Counted from the first letter of the stretch, positions 1-8,948 are shown. The stretch is 64,000 bases of DNA from Caproicibacter sp047833665 (GCA_047833665.1 CP181261.1:124001-188000), one strand, 5' to 3'. The notes: generated from the letters alone by a model not told the origin. Made by a program: numbers and translations.

Positions 1-1
1 G

Positions 2-1201
2 TCCGTAGGAAAAACCGGTTGGGCGGTCACGACCGGACTTCCTGAAAATGAATACAACAGTTCTGTTTCATCCGTGCGTTTTACTATGGCAGTTATGTAC
101 GGTATTGCCCTGATATTGCTTTGCATTCTGCTTACCCTGATTTCGCATTCTATTGTGAAACCCTTAAAGAAGTTAAAAAATTCTGCCCAGAAAATTGCAG
201 ACGGTGATCTAGATGTCGCCGTAGATGTCCATTCTTCCGATGAGATTGGGCAAGTTGGCGTTGCCATTTCAAATATTGTCAGCAGGCTAAAGAATTATAT
301 TGAATATATTGATGAAATTTCTGCGGTACTAGATCAGATTGCGCAAGGAAATCTGGTATTTGATTTAAAATGCGATTACTCAGGAAATTTCTCAAAAATC
401 AAAACATCTCTTGTACATATTCATGACACGCTGTCCGAAATGTTTGCCCACATTGCAAAGGCGGCCGATGAAGTTGCCGCGGGTGCAAATCAGTTGGCAA
501 ACGGCTCTCAGTCTCTTTCACAGAGTGCTTCTGAGCAAACAGCATCCGTAGAAGAGCTTACCGCCTCTGTTACAGAAATATCGCAGAATGTTGAAAAAAA
601 TGCTCAGCAGGCCCATAAAGCCAATCAGCTTTCCGATGCTGCCTCAAAGCAAATGATGTTCGGCAGCGAGCGGATGAAGCAACTTTCAAAAGCCATGGAA
701 GAAATTCGAGAATCCTCGAGTCAAATCGGCCGAATTTTAAAGGCCATTGAAGATATCGCTTTTCAGACCAATATTCTCGCTTTGAATGCTGCGGTGGAAG
801 CTGCTCGTGCCGGAGAGGCAGGCAAAGGCTTTTCCGTAGTCGCGGATGAAGTGCGTAATTTGGCTGCGAAAAGTGCGCAAGCAGCAAAAGAGACCTCAGT
901 TCTCATCCAAAATTCTCTGCAAGCCGTTGAAAACGGAGTTCTTGCCGCGGATGAAACGGAGGAATCCTTCACCAAAGCAGCAGAAAGTGTCCAACAAACT
1001 TCAGACCTGATGACAAACATTGCAGACAGGGTTGCCGCGCAGTCTGCTGCTATCCGTCAGATTCAGCAAGGTTTGAACCAAATCTCAGCAACTGTGCAGA
1101 CTACTTCCGCAACATCGGAACAGACCGCCGCTTCCAGCGAAGAACTAAGCGGGCAATCGCAGCAGCTTAAATCGTTGATTTCCAAGTTTAAAATTGAGTA
1201 G
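2..1201 (+). CDS. Methyl-accepting chemotaxis protein, 5' end outside the window
   Basis: Membrane receptor that passes ligand signals to the CheA/CheW array controlling flagellar rotation. The frame is open from the first base of the window, so the start lies upstream. A GTG at 74 is only an internal valine. The first ~25 visible residues look like the end of an extracytoplasmic Cache-type sensor domain (TGWAVTTGLPENEY), followed by one membrane helix, a HAMP domain (SIVKPLKKLKNSAQKIADGD), a second HAMP-like segment and a long coiled-coil signalling domain. The hairpin tip NILALNAAVEAARAGE is the canonical CheA/CheW contact region. No C-terminal pentapeptide for CheR docking is visible (it ends KFKIE). 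No other chemotaxis gene lies in the window. The ligand cannot be told from the part present. Confidence 0.95.
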   Translation, partial: SVGKTGWAVTTGLPENEYNSSVSSVRFTMAVMYGIALILLCILLTLISHSIVKPLKKLKNSAQKIADGDLDVAVDVHSSDEIGQVGVAISNIVSRLKNYIEYIDEISAVLDQIAQGNLVFDLKCDYSGNFSKIKTSLVHIHDTLSEMFAHIAKAADEVAAGANQLANGSQSLSQSASEQTASVEELTASVTEISQNVEKNAQQAHKANQLSDAASKQMMFGSERMKQLSKAMEEIRESSSQIGRILKAIEDIAFQTNILALNAAVEAARAGEAGKGFSVVADEVRNLAAKSAQAAKETSVLIQNSLQAVENGVLAADETEESFTKAAESVQQTSDLMTNIADRVAAQSAAIRQIQQGLNQISATVQTTSATSEQTAASSEELSGQSQQLKSLISKFKIE

Positions 1202-1250
1202 TGACTTCCTAAAACTTCTTGAAGGAATTTTTCTAAACTCTATGAAAATG

Positions 1251-1279
1251 AAAAAAGGAGCGCCAATTGGCTGCTCCTT
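1251..1279. terminator. Hairpin terminator between the MCP gene and rnpB
   Basis: GGAGCGCC-AATT-GGC-T-GCTCC forms a strong hairpin. Read on the - strand it ends in a run of six T, so it works best as a second terminator behind rnpB. On the + strand the tail is poor, but it is the only hairpin after the chemotaxis gene. Confidence 0.6.
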
Positions 1280-1363
1280 AGAAAGTTTCCTTGTTGTGGA
1301 TTGCGCTAATATTTGTCATTGAAGCAAATACTTTTATCATCTTAGGATACTCTTTATGAAACG

Positions 1364-1391
1364 AACAGCGCGCTGAAAACAGCGCGCTGTT
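1364..1391 (-). terminator. rnpB terminator hairpin
   Basis: Perfect 12-bp inverted repeat AACAGCGCGCTG / CAGCGCGCTGTT with a 4-nt loop, a few bases beyond the 3' end of RNase P RNA. The T-tail on the - strand is short (CGTTTC). Confidence 0.75.
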
Positions 1392-1397
1392 TCAAAT

Positions 1398-1745
1398 GCG
1401 ACCAGGTCTGTAAGCCGAGTTCTGTCTTAAGCAGCCATCTATCTTGGCCGGGTGTTGCCACCGCGGCTCGATGCCACCTTATCGGGACGCGCCGGGCCAG
1501 CGCTTTGTTGTCCCACTGCGGTGTTGCTCCGAATAGGGTTTGCATAGCCGTGCGGTCTCCCGCACGCTGGTGGGCTCTTACCCCGCCTTTCCACCCTTAC
1601 CGCAAAAATGCGGCGGTATCTCTCTGTTGCACTTTCCCTAGGGTCGCCCCCGGCGGCTGTTAGCCGTTATTCTTGCCCTGTGGAGCTCGGACTTTCCTCG
1701 CACGCGCGCTTTCGCGCAGCGCCCGCGGCTGCTCGGCCTGCTCGC
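1398..1745 (-). ncRNA. rnpB: RNase P RNA component (bacterial type A-like)
   Basis: Catalytic RNA that trims the 5' leader of pre-tRNAs. On the - strand the hallmark conserved blocks are present in order: GAGGAAAGTCCGAGCTCC (P4 5' strand region), GTGCAACAGAGAGA, GGTAAGGGTGGAAAGG, GGTAAGAGCCCACC, and near the 3' end AGACAGAACTCGGCTTACAG. The ends were placed by pairing the P1 helix: GCGAGCAGG at the 5' end with CCTGGTCGC at the 3' end. The length of about 348 nt is normal. A hairpin terminator follows. No protein gene in this interval is credible. Confidence 0.96.
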
Positions 1746-1784
1746 ATATGGTATCCGTAATTCTAAATGATTTACGGTAAAATG

Positions 1785-3263
1785 TCAAGTATTTGATCCA
1801 AAAGAATATTTGGAAATCATCCTATTTTTCAAATCCCACAGCTTTTGGGAGAGGTCGACATAATAGCGGTGTGGATTTTCAAAGCGCTTGACTTCATCCC
1901 AAAGCGTGTCCACCTGCTGGCGGCAAAAATCCTGAATTTCTTTCAGAGACTTTTTCTTTGCTACGGGACGGCCGTTGCGAAACAGCTGTACACGAATATC
2001 CTCTGCACGGAAATTCGTAAGCACCTTGCGCTTCCAAACAAAATTCGGGTCAAAGATTTCATAGGGGCGTGTGTCATCAATGACTTCATCAAAAAGGGTA
2101 ATCACATCCGCAATCGCTTTTCCGCTTTCCCGGTCGTAAAGACGCCACAGTTTCTTAAATCCGGGCGTGGTAATTTTGGAAACATTCTCGCTGATTTTAA
2201 TTTTCGGAATAATGTTTCCGTTGCTGTCTTCCACTGCACTGAGTTTATATACACCGCCAAACACCGGATGACTGGAGGATGTAATCATACGCTCCCCTAC
2301 GCCAAAGCTGTCCACTTGTGCGCCTTGAATAAGCATATCGCGGATGATATACTCATCAAGGGAGTTGGAAGCACAAATTTTACAATCCGGAAATCCTGCA
2401 TCATCCAGCATCTTCCTAGCCTTTTTGGAAAGATAGGTGATGTCGCCGCTGTCGATACGAATCCCGGCAGGCCGGAATCCACGCGGCACAATTTCTTCGC
2501 GGAACACTTGGATGGCATGCGGCACGCCTGATTTGAGCACGTTGTAGGTATCAACCAGCAGGGTACAGTTCTGCGGATATTCGCGTGCATAGGCGCGGAA
2601 CGCATCCAGTTCCGAATCAAACATTTGAATCCAACTGTGTGCCATTGTGCCGAGAGCGGGAACACCGTATTCACGGTCACAAATGGTACAAGCCGTTCCG
2701 CAGCATCCGCCGATATAAGCAGCGCGCGCGCCAAGAATTGCACCGTCCGAACCCTGAGCTCTGCGAGAACCAAATTCCATAACAGGCCTGCCTTGTGCCG
2801 CACGGCAAATGCGGTTGGCTTTTGTCGCAATCAGACTCTGATGGTTAATAGTCAGCAAAATCATAGTTTCGACAAACTGGGCCTGAATGACCGGACCACG
2901 CACAGTGATAATCGGCTCTCCGGGGAAAATCGGCATTCCTTCCGGCACCGCCCAAACGTCACAGCTAAAACGGAAGTTCTGCAGATACTGGAGGAATTCT
3001 TCATTGAATATTTTACAGCTGCGAAGATATTCAATGTCCTCCGGGGTAAATTCCAAGTGTTCTAGGTATTCCACAATTTGCTGGACACCGGCCATGATGG
3101 CATAGCCGCCATTATCCGGAATTTCACGGAAAAACATGTCGAAATAGGCTATGGTGTCCCGATATCCGTTGGTGAAATACCCGTTTGCCATGGTAAGCTC
3201 ATAAAAATCAGTTAACATGGTCAGATTTGTTTTGATATGACTTGTGTTTTCCAAAAAAAACAT
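1785..3263 (-). CDS. pncB: Nicotinate phosphoribosyltransferase
   Basis: First enzyme of the Preiss-Handler route to NAD: nicotinate + PRPP (+ATP) gives nicotinate mononucleotide. The 492 residues match the usual length of the Gram-positive family. The N-terminus LTDFYELTMANGYF and the blocks EFGSRRAQG, SGDITYLSKKARKMLDDAGF and SNSLDEY are typical. GVGERMITSSSHPVFGGVYKL is the conserved phosphoribosyl-binding region. The start is uncertain: ATG 3263 has GGGGG directly against it with no spacer, and translation may begin slightly downstream. The gene is monocistronic and sits between rnpB and a long AT-rich spacer. Confidence 0.95.
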   Translation of the reverse strand: MFFLENTSHIKTNLTMLTDFYELTMANGYFTNGYRDTIAYFDMFFREIPDNGGYAIMAGVQQIVEYLEHLEFTPEDIEYLRSCKIFNEEFLQYLQNFRFSCDVWAVPEGMPIFPGEPIITVRGPVIQAQFVETMILLTINHQSLIATKANRICRAAQGRPVMEFGSRRAQGSDGAILGARAAYIGGCCGTACTICDREYGVPALGTMAHSWIQMFDSELDAFRAYAREYPQNCTLLVDTYNVLKSGVPHAIQVFREEIVPRGFRPAGIRIDSGDITYLSKKARKMLDDAGFPDCKICASNSLDEYIIRDMLIQGAQVDSFGVGERMITSSSHPVFGGVYKLSAVEDSNGNIIPKIKISENVSKITTPGFKKLWRLYDRESGKAIADVITLFDEVIDDTRPYEIFDPNFVWKRKVLTNFRAEDIRVQLFRNGRPVAKKKSLKEIQDFCRQQVDTLWDEVKRFENPHRYYVDLSQKLWDLKNRMISKYSFGSNT

Positions 3264-3582
3264 CCCCCGTATTAGATTTGAAAAATTACTGTGACTTTCA
3301 ATCCTTGAACTGACATATTATAGACTGACACGCAAAATTTAACCATACACATCTGCAGCGTGTCACGCAAATAAAAGTTTGCAGTGCCGAATAACAAGTT
3401 ACAGTTTTTGAATCCGGTTCTGCAGCGCCAGCAAATAAAATCTCAAAACGTTTAATGTTTCAAATAAGGAATATTTTCTAATGATCGTGGGAAAATAATA
3501 AATGCCATCTGACATCTTTGTCGAAAGTATAGATTTTTTCTAAAAAACATCTCCAAACAGGTGAAAAAAATCCATTTTTTTA
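3264..3582. other. AT-rich spacer with no recognised gene
   Basis: About 320 bp between the divergently read pncB and the HTH gene. It is AT-rich, and no conserved RNA, ORF with ribosome site or repeat was recognised. It presumably carries the pncB promoter, which I could not place with confidence. Confidence 0.5.
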
Positions 3583-3611
3583 TTGCAAAAATCACAAAAA
3601 AATATTATACT
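3583..3611 (+). promoter_or_regulatory. Sigma-A-type promoter of the small HTH regulator
   Basis: TTGCAA (3583-3588), 17-bp spacer, TATACT (3606-3611), about 110 bp ahead of the HTH gene. Confidence 0.6.
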
Positions 3612-3723
3612 AAACACTGTCAGTAATTAATAGATTTGGTTCGGTAAATGTATCGTTTTGCCGAATCCTGCTGGCAAACACAATCTTGTGAAAAGTGTAT
3701 GCGAATCTTATGCTACGAAGGAG

Positions 3724-3981
3724 ATGAGTGAATTGAGACTGCGTAAACAAGCGCTCGGAACCCGCAACATGGTGGGTGCACGTGTTGAAATGGCACGTAA
3801 GAATCAGGGAATGAAGCAAAAAGAGCTTTTAGCTCAACTTCAGGTCAACGGAATTGACATGAATGCTTCCGGCCTGTCCAAATTAGAAGGACAGATCCGT
3901 TATGTTACGGATTATGAATTATCTGCACTTGCCAATATTCTCAACGTTTCCGTAGATTGGCTTTTAGGCAGAGAAAAGTAA
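3724..3981 (+). CDS. XRE-family helix-turn-helix regulator
   Basis: Small DNA-binding protein (85 residues from ATG 3724). The HTH runs from about residue 18 to 78: VEMARKNQGMKQKELLAQL, then GIDMNASGLSKLEGQ as recognition helix, then DYELSALANILNVSVDWLLG, the usual end of Cro/C1-type domains. No effector domain is present. AAGGAG lies directly against ATG 3724 with no spacer; TTG 3733 would have better spacing, and a TTG at 3658 would add 22 residues that do not look like the family. So the start is not settled. It is followed immediately by a strong terminator, so it is transcribed alone. The target is unknown. Confidence 0.8.
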   Translation: MSELRLRKQALGTRNMVGARVEMARKNQGMKQKELLAQLQVNGIDMNASGLSKLEGQIRYVTDYELSALANILNVSVDWLLGREK

Positions 3982-3992
3982 TTTCTGCCAGC

Positions 3993-4030
3993 GAGTGTTC
4001 CGCCAGTTCTCGCGGAGCACTCTTTTTTTC
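3993..4030 (+). terminator. Rho-independent terminator of the HTH gene
   Basis: Stem GAGTGTTCCGC / GCGGAGCACTC followed by a run of eight T. Confidence 0.9.
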
Positions 4031-4101
4031 TTTCTTTTTTGCTTTTGCGTGTTATAATAAATCATACTCTTTTCCCGTTTAATTTACAAGGGGGTATTTC
4101 G

Positions 4102-5211
4102 TTGTTTGACAAGCGCCAGCTGATTAGAATCAGGCCGTTGCTGCTGTTTCTCGTCCTTTATACAGCCGGATTCATTCTGTTTGCCGCTACATTAAAATAT
4201 ACCTTTCCGTTTCTCGCCGGCTTTCTTCTTGCTTTGCTTGCACAGCCTCTGATTGAGCGTCTGCGGGATAAACTTCACCTTCGCCCCGCAGCGGCTGCGG
4301 CGGCGGCAACTTTGCTGGTTTATGCGGTGCTGTTCGGTGTTCTGTTTTTAATCGGTCTATTTCTCATTCGTGAAATCAGTAATCTTATTGCCTATATTTC
4401 CAGCCTATCCCCGGAAAGCATGGGCACGCTGATTCCTCAGCTCAGCAAAATGATAAATCATCTGGATGATTTGCTGAACCGCATCGACGCCGGATTCGTT
4501 CAGCAAAACCAAGAAAAGATGCTGAACCTTGCGCAAACAAGTCTTTCCCTTGCAACCAAAGTGCTGAGCACCGTGCTGGGATTTTTGACTTCTCTGCCAG
4601 CCATTTTTACCATGTTCATCGTCATGATTTTTTCTACCTACTTTTTTTCAAAGGATATGCGTAAAATCAAAAATCTGTTTCTTGGTCTTTTTACGGACGG
4701 AGGCGTAAATGACCTGCGCAGTTATTCCCGCAGCGGACGCAGCATCAGCGGAAAATATATCAGTTCTTACCTGCTAATCTATTTTATTACGTTTGTGGAA
4801 ACCTTGATTGTCTTTATTATCCTCGGCGTTCCATACCCCCTTGTTGTCAGTTTAATCACCGGATTTGCGGATATTCTGCCCGTACTGGGGCCGGGAACTA
4901 TTTATATACCGCTTTCCTTAGGGTATCTTTTTTCCGGCAACTTTTTTACCGCCGGTGCGCTTTTTGTGTGCTGGCTCATCATCACAGCTGTGCGGCAGAT
5001 TATTGAACCGAAAATTGTTTCGTCCTCCATCAACATCCATCCTCTTTCCATGCTTGCCGCAATTTATTTTGCCCTGATTGCCAAAAACTTTTGGATTTTA
5101 ATTTACATTCCGCTTCTGATGATTCTGTATCAAATGCTGACAAAATCCGGAAAACTTCCCACCTTATTTCCGCATCCTGCGGAAGATGCACCGGACTCAA
5201 AACAAAAGTGA
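4102..5211 (+). CDS. AI-2E family / YtvI-like sporulation membrane protein
   Basis: Polytopic membrane protein of about 369 residues with the AI-2E transporter (PF01594) layout: two N-terminal helices (LLLFLVLYTAGFILFAATL and FPFLAGFLLALLAQPL), a basic stretch, a third helix, a long amphipathic segment, then a C-terminal helix cluster containing the signature GFADILPVLGPGTIYIPLSL. In sporulating Firmicutes this branch is annotated YtvI. The transported substrate is not established. Start TTG 4102 is chosen because AAGGGGG sits 6-8 nt upstream; in-frame codons further upstream reach back to 4039 but overlap the terminator of the preceding gene. It is probably transcribed alone. Confidence 0.85.
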   Translation: MFDKRQLIRIRPLLLFLVLYTAGFILFAATLKYTFPFLAGFLLALLAQPLIERLRDKLHLRPAAAAAAATLLVYAVLFGVLFLIGLFLIREISNLIAYISSLSPESMGTLIPQLSKMINHLDDLLNRIDAGFVQQNQEKMLNLAQTSLSLATKVLSTVLGFLTSLPAIFTMFIVMIFSTYFFSKDMRKIKNLFLGLFTDGGVNDLRSYSRSGRSISGKYISSYLLIYFITFVETLIVFIILGVPYPLVVSLITGFADILPVLGPGTIYIPLSLGYLFSGNFFTAGALFVCWLIITAVRQIIEPKIVSSSINIHPLSMLAAIYFALIAKNFWILIYIPLLMILYQMLTKSGKLPTLFPHPAEDAPDSKQK

Positions 5212-5226
5212 CGGGCTGACATTCGG

Positions 5227-5255
5227 TTGACAGTCTGTCTGCAAGGTGTTAAACT
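5227..5255 (+). promoter_or_regulatory. Promoter of the Cys-rich small membrane protein
   Basis: TTGACA (5227-5232), 17-bp spacer, TAAACT (5250-5255), giving a 5' leader of about 95 nt. Confidence 0.65.
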
Positions 5256-5291
5256 AAATTACACTAAGTAAGCCTAAACTAACCCAATGCC

Positions 5292-5352
5292 GGTTCCGCC
5301 TGTGGCAAACTGACGGAGCCATCGATTGGACGCTGAACCGTCATGGGAGGTG
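5292..5352 (+). promoter_or_regulatory. Structured leader with two mutually exclusive stems
   Basis: GGTTCCG at 5292-5298 can pair with CGGAGCC at 5314-5320, or its first five bases can pair with GAACC at 5335-5339, which ends six bases before the ribosome site GGGAGGTG (5345-5352). The two pairings exclude each other. It matched none of the riboswitch classes I could recall, so no ligand is assigned. Confidence 0.35.
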
Positions 5353-5357
5353 ACAGG

Positions 5358-5519
5358 ATGGCCAGTTGGATTATCATTAGCCTAATTATTGCCGCGCTGG
5401 CGTTTTTGGGATTCCATTCAGTAAATTCCCTTAGCCACGGAGGCTGCGGAGGCGACTGCGGCGCGTGCGGCGGATGCGGCGGTTTTGAAGAACCTGCGGA
5501 TATCAACCGCAGATCCTGA
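5358..5519 (+). CDS. FeoB-associated-type Cys-rich small membrane protein
   Basis: 53 residues. One N-terminal membrane helix (WIIISLIIAALAFLGF) is followed by a glycine/cysteine tail, HGGCGGDCGACGGCGG, with four cysteines in C-x3-C-x2-C-x2-C spacing. This layout matches the short proteins annotated FeoB-associated Cys-rich membrane protein, thought to assist ferrous iron uptake. However, no feoA/feoB is present here, so the iron link is by family resemblance only. The ribosome site GGGAGGTG is well placed. The gene has its own promoter and terminator. Confidence 0.7.
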   Translation: MASWIIISLIIAALAFLGFHSVNSLSHGGCGGDCGACGGCGGFEEPADINRRS

Positions 5520-5531
5520 GCCACCAAAACA

Positions 5532-5568
5532 GAGGGTCGGCCGGTTAATTCCGGCAGGCCCTCTTTTT
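5532..5568. terminator. Bidirectional terminator
   Basis: Stem GAGGGTCGGCCGG / CCGGCAGGCCCTC with T-runs on both strands (TCTTTTT on +, TCTGTTTT on -). It ends the Cys-rich small gene and overlaps the last codons of the convergent P-type ATPase gene. Confidence 0.85.
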
Positions 5569-8169
5569 GCGTCCTGACAATTTTCTTTGCGAATGTTCCA
5601 AAGCCGCTTTCTCCGCCTCCACCACCACTAACGGCATGAGGGACAGCACAGCCACCACAGTCCACTGCTGCCCTGTCAATACCGCTGTTTTGAACACGGC
5701 CGCCAGCGGCGGTACTGCGATGACGGCGGCTTGCAAAAATATGCAGGCAACTGCGGCAAGAACTAATTTTGGATTTGCAAACATTCCTGCACCGAACACA
5801 GAATGTTCGGAACGCATATTAAATGTATGTACAACTTGGGAAAGACTGAGAACGGCAAAGGCCATTGTCCGGCCGATAAACGGCGACGCAGGATCCACGT
5901 CAAAAAACACGCGGCCGATACTGTATGCCAGCAGAGAGAGAGAGCCAATCAAACAGCCTTCCACCATGATATTGTATCCCATTCCGCCCGAAAAAACGCT
6001 TTCCCCGCGCCGCACCGGCTTATGGTTCATCACATCGCCGCCAATCGGCTCCACGCCGAGCGCCAAAGCGGGCAGGGAATCGGTAACCAGATTCACCCAC
6101 AGAAGCTGTATGGCAAGAAGCGGGCTGGGCAGTCTCAGCAGAAAGCCGACAAATACCGTAAGCAATTCCCCAATGTTGCAGCTAATGAGAAAATGCACCG
6201 TTTTGCGGATATTCTGATAAATGCCGCGGCCTTCCCTCACTGCTGCAACAATCGTGGCAAAATTATCATCGGTTAAAATCATATCCGAAGCGGCTTTAGC
6301 CACATCCGTTCCGGAAATTCCCATAGCGCAGCCGATGTCCGCTGCCCGCAGTGCAGGTGCATCGTTGACGCCGTCCCCCGTCATGGCGACAACTTCTCCT
6401 CTTGACTGAAAAGCTCGCACGATGCGTACCTTATGTTCCGGAGAAACACGTGCAAAAACAGAATAGCGGTTGATATTTTTTCGCAGTTCCTCATCCGTCA
6501 TGTTATCCAATTGCGACCCTGTAGCAACGTTTTCCCCACTCTGCGCAATGCCCAACTGTACGGCGATTGCCGCCGCGGTTGCCGCATGGTCGCCGGTAAT
6601 CATGACCGGTCGGATTCCCGCCCGTTTGCACATTTGAACAGCCTGCTTTGCCTCCGGACGGGGCGGGTCTATCATTCCTACCAGTCCCAAAAAAACAAGG
6701 TTCCGTTCGGCTTCCTGCGCGCTTTGCGGCATACGATCCACATCCCGAACCGCAACACCGAGCACCCGCAGCGCCCGCGAGGCCATCTCCTCATTTCGGC
6801 GTGCTATGCTTGCCTTTGCCGTGGCGGAGGCACAGTACCGCAGCAGAATATCCGGCGCACCTTTGGTAATGATACGGTAACGGCCATCCGGCAGTCGGTG
6901 CACAGTGGTCATTCTTTTGCGCTCACTGGAAAACGGGAATTCCCGCACACGCGGATACCGCTGTTGTAACATATCGGTCTTGATTCTTGCCGCACGAACT
7001 AAAGCAATCTCTGTGGGGTCTCCGCGGAGCGTTCCTCCCGTATCGACACAATTTGTACAAAGAGAAGCGATTTCCAACAGCCGTTTTCCTTCGGAAGAGT
7101 TTATTTCCACTTTTCCGTGCGGGCTTTGCAATTCCACCACTGTCATACGATTTTGGGTCAGCGTTCCCGTTTTGTCCGAACAAATCACGCTCGCGCTGCC
7201 GAGTGTTTCAACGGCGGGCATTCGCCTGACAATGGCTCGTTTTGCGGCCATTCGACGTACACCAATAGCGAGCGTAACGGTAACCACTGCGGGAAGCCCC
7301 TCCGGAATTGCGGCCACAGCAAGACTGATGGCAATCAGAAACATATCCATCGGATTAATCTGCTGAATCAGCCCCATAATAAAGATGAACAGGCAGATGA
7401 CAAGTGCGCCGGCCCCCAGCATGCGGCCCGTTTGCGCCAATTTGCGCTGCAGCGGCGTCTGCGGCGCATTTTGGCTGCCAATCATATGCGCAATTTTTCC
7501 AACTTGGGTGTTCATCCCCGTAGCCACAACAATCCCGCGTCCGCGTCCCGCCGCAACGGAACTGGCCGAATACAAAAAATTACGCCGGTCGCCGAGCGGC
7601 GTTCCGGCCGGATACACGGATTCTGCGTCCTTTTCCCCCGGAAGGCTTTCCCCTGTCAGCGCACTTTCCTCCGCCTTTAAATTCACCGATTCCGTCAAAC
7701 GCAGGTCCGCCGGCACCAAATCACCGGTTTCCACCACAACCAAGTCGCCGGGAACCAGCTGCTCTGCCGGAATTTCAAATTCCTTTCCTCCCCGGACAAC
7801 ACGTGCTTTTGGAGTGGAAAGTTTTTGCAGTGCCTCAATGGCCCGTTCGGCACGGCTTTCCTGAATCATTCCCGTTACCGCATCCACCAATACAATGACC
7901 AATATAATAATGGAATCAATATAGTCGCTGTCGTGTTGAAGATAAGATGTGAAAAAGGAAATTCCTGCCGCAATCAGCAGGACAATTACCATAAAATCGG
8001 AGAGTTGAGCCGCAAAACGCAAAAGTAAACTTTTTTTCTTTGGCCGCTCTAACTCGTTTTTGCCATATTCGCGCAGCCGCTGTGCCGCCTGCCGCGGTGT
8101 CAATCCACTGCGAAGATTTGTGTTTAATCGTTTTGCGCAGTCTTCTTTTGTCAGGCTCTGCCATTCCAA
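5545..8169 (-). CDS. Cation-transporting P-type ATPase (Ca2+ type, P2)
   Basis: Membrane pump of 874 residues that couples ATP hydrolysis to cation export, most likely Ca2+. Order: cation-ATPase N-terminal domain (1-75), two helices, actuator domain with TGES (LTGESLPGEKDAE, about 170), two helices including the ion-binding block AVAAIPEGLPAVVTV (about 285), phosphorylation site ICSDKTGTLTQNRM (about 330), nucleotide domain with KGAPD, hinge MTGDGVNDAPAL, and six C-terminal helices with LWVNLVTDSLPALALG. These motifs fit SERCA/PMCA-like bacterial pumps. The likely start is TTG 8169, 10 nt after AGGAG; no ATG is in frame nearby. The stop codon lies inside the shared terminator. Confidence 0.93.
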   Translation of the reverse strand: MEWQSLTKEDCAKRLNTNLRSGLTPRQAAQRLREYGKNELERPKKKSLLLRFAAQLSDFMVIVLLIAAGISFFTSYLQHDSDYIDSIIILVIVLVDAVTGMIQESRAERAIEALQKLSTPKARVVRGGKEFEIPAEQLVPGDLVVVETGDLVPADLRLTESVNLKAEESALTGESLPGEKDAESVYPAGTPLGDRRNFLYSASSVAAGRGRGIVVATGMNTQVGKIAHMIGSQNAPQTPLQRKLAQTGRMLGAGALVICLFIFIMGLIQQINPMDMFLIAISLAVAAIPEGLPAVVTVTLAIGVRRMAAKRAIVRRMPAVETLGSASVICSDKTGTLTQNRMTVVELQSPHGKVEINSSEGKRLLEIASLCTNCVDTGGTLRGDPTEIALVRAARIKTDMLQQRYPRVREFPFSSERKRMTTVHRLPDGRYRIITKGAPDILLRYCASATAKASIARRNEEMASRALRVLGVAVRDVDRMPQSAQEAERNLVFLGLVGMIDPPRPEAKQAVQMCKRAGIRPVMITGDHAATAAAIAVQLGIAQSGENVATGSQLDNMTDEELRKNINRYSVFARVSPEHKVRIVRAFQSRGEVVAMTGDGVNDAPALRAADIGCAMGISGTDVAKAASDMILTDDNFATIVAAVREGRGIYQNIRKTVHFLISCNIGELLTVFVGFLLRLPSPLLAIQLLWVNLVTDSLPALALGVEPIGGDVMNHKPVRRGESVFSGGMGYNIMVEGCLIGSLSLLAYSIGRVFFDVDPASPFIGRTMAFAVLSLSQVVHTFNMRSEHSVFGAGMFANPKLVLAAVACIFLQAAVIAVPPLAAVFKTAVLTGQQWTVVAVLSLMPLVVVEAEKAALEHSQRKLSGRKKRACRN

Positions 8170-8265
8170 TCCATATCATCTCCTGTTTTTTAATATAAGT
8201 ATATTCGCTTTAGAAAGAAAATATGGTATAATAATTATCAAACAAATCTGACCGGAGGAACAGGA

Positions 8266-8763
8266 ATGGATGTCAGAATTATCAGTTATGTTCAAGCGCA
8301 TTGTCATAACCGATTTACAGATTTTATTTTTCCACTGCTCTCCCGAATGGGAAATGCCGGCGCGGTTTGGCTGGTGGCTGCCTTTCTCCTCGGCCGCAAT
8401 CATCAAACCCGTTGTTTCGCTTTTATGCTTTTTTTCTCCCTTGCACTTTCACATGTTATCAGCCAAATTTTAAAACCGATTATAGGGCGGCCCAGGCCGT
8501 TTGTAACAAATCCTGGCGTCCCCCTGCTCATTCATACTCCGGGCGGCTATTCGTGCCCCTCCGGGCATTCGGCTTCCTCTTTCGCCGCCGCAACAATCAT
8601 TTGGCTCTTCAATAATCGCTTTGGCACCGCCGCTCTGATTCTTGCACTCCTCATTGCATTTTCAAGGGTATTTTTATTTGTGCATTATCCGTCCGACACA
8701 CTTCTCGGTTCATTACTCGGCGTATTATGCGCATTTATTGTTCTATATCTATACAAATTGTAA
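8266..8763 (+). CDS. PAP2-family membrane phosphatase
   Basis: 165-residue integral membrane phosphatase. All three PAP2 signature blocks are present: KPIIGRPRPF (C1), PSGHSASSF (C2, with the nucleophile-assisting His) and SRVFLFVHYPSDTLLG (C3). Small proteins of this type dephosphorylate undecaprenyl pyrophosphate or related lipid phosphates for cell-wall precursor recycling; the exact substrate is inferred. GGAGG precedes ATG 8266 at good spacing, and TATAAT at 8227-8232 is the probable -10 (weak -35, TTCGCT). It diverges from the P-type ATPase. Confidence 0.9.
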   Translation: MDVRIISYVQAHCHNRFTDFIFPLLSRMGNAGAVWLVAAFLLGRNHQTRCFAFMLFFSLALSHVISQILKPIIGRPRPFVTNPGVPLLIHTPGGYSCPSGHSASSFAAATIIWLFNNRFGTAALILALLIAFSRVFLFVHYPSDTLLGSLLGVLCAFIVLYLYKL

Positions 8764-8868
8764 TGAAATAAACAAATATTTTTGGTACAATATCTATCTT
8801 ATTATTTAATACGGAAATATATATGTTGCGTATTTCGCAAATTGGTGCCAAAATCTGCGTTTTTTTTC

Positions 8869-8897
8869 TTGATAATTTCCTCTTTGTGAATTATGAT
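8869..8897 (+). promoter_or_regulatory. Promoter ahead of the DUF6514-like gene
   Basis: TTGATA (8869-8874), 17-bp spacer, TATGAT (8892-8897), about 50 bp before the start codon. Confidence 0.5.
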
Positions 8898-8948
8898 AGT
8901 ACCATGATCAGGTGATGTGATTATAATTCACAGAGAGGATGGTGGTGC

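Noticed and set aside
1354..1545. Short open frame over the RNase P RNA
   Set aside because: It lies within the conserved core of rnpB and has no coding signs.
5281..5345. Assignment of the leader to a known riboswitch class (NiCo, cobalamin, preQ1, c-di-GMP, fluoride)
   Set aside because: The hallmark conserved bases of each, as recalled, are absent. Only alternative stems are visible, so it is reported as unassigned.
8270..8615. Alternative frames over the PAP2 gene
   Set aside because: The PAP2 frame carries all three catalytic motifs; the others carry none.
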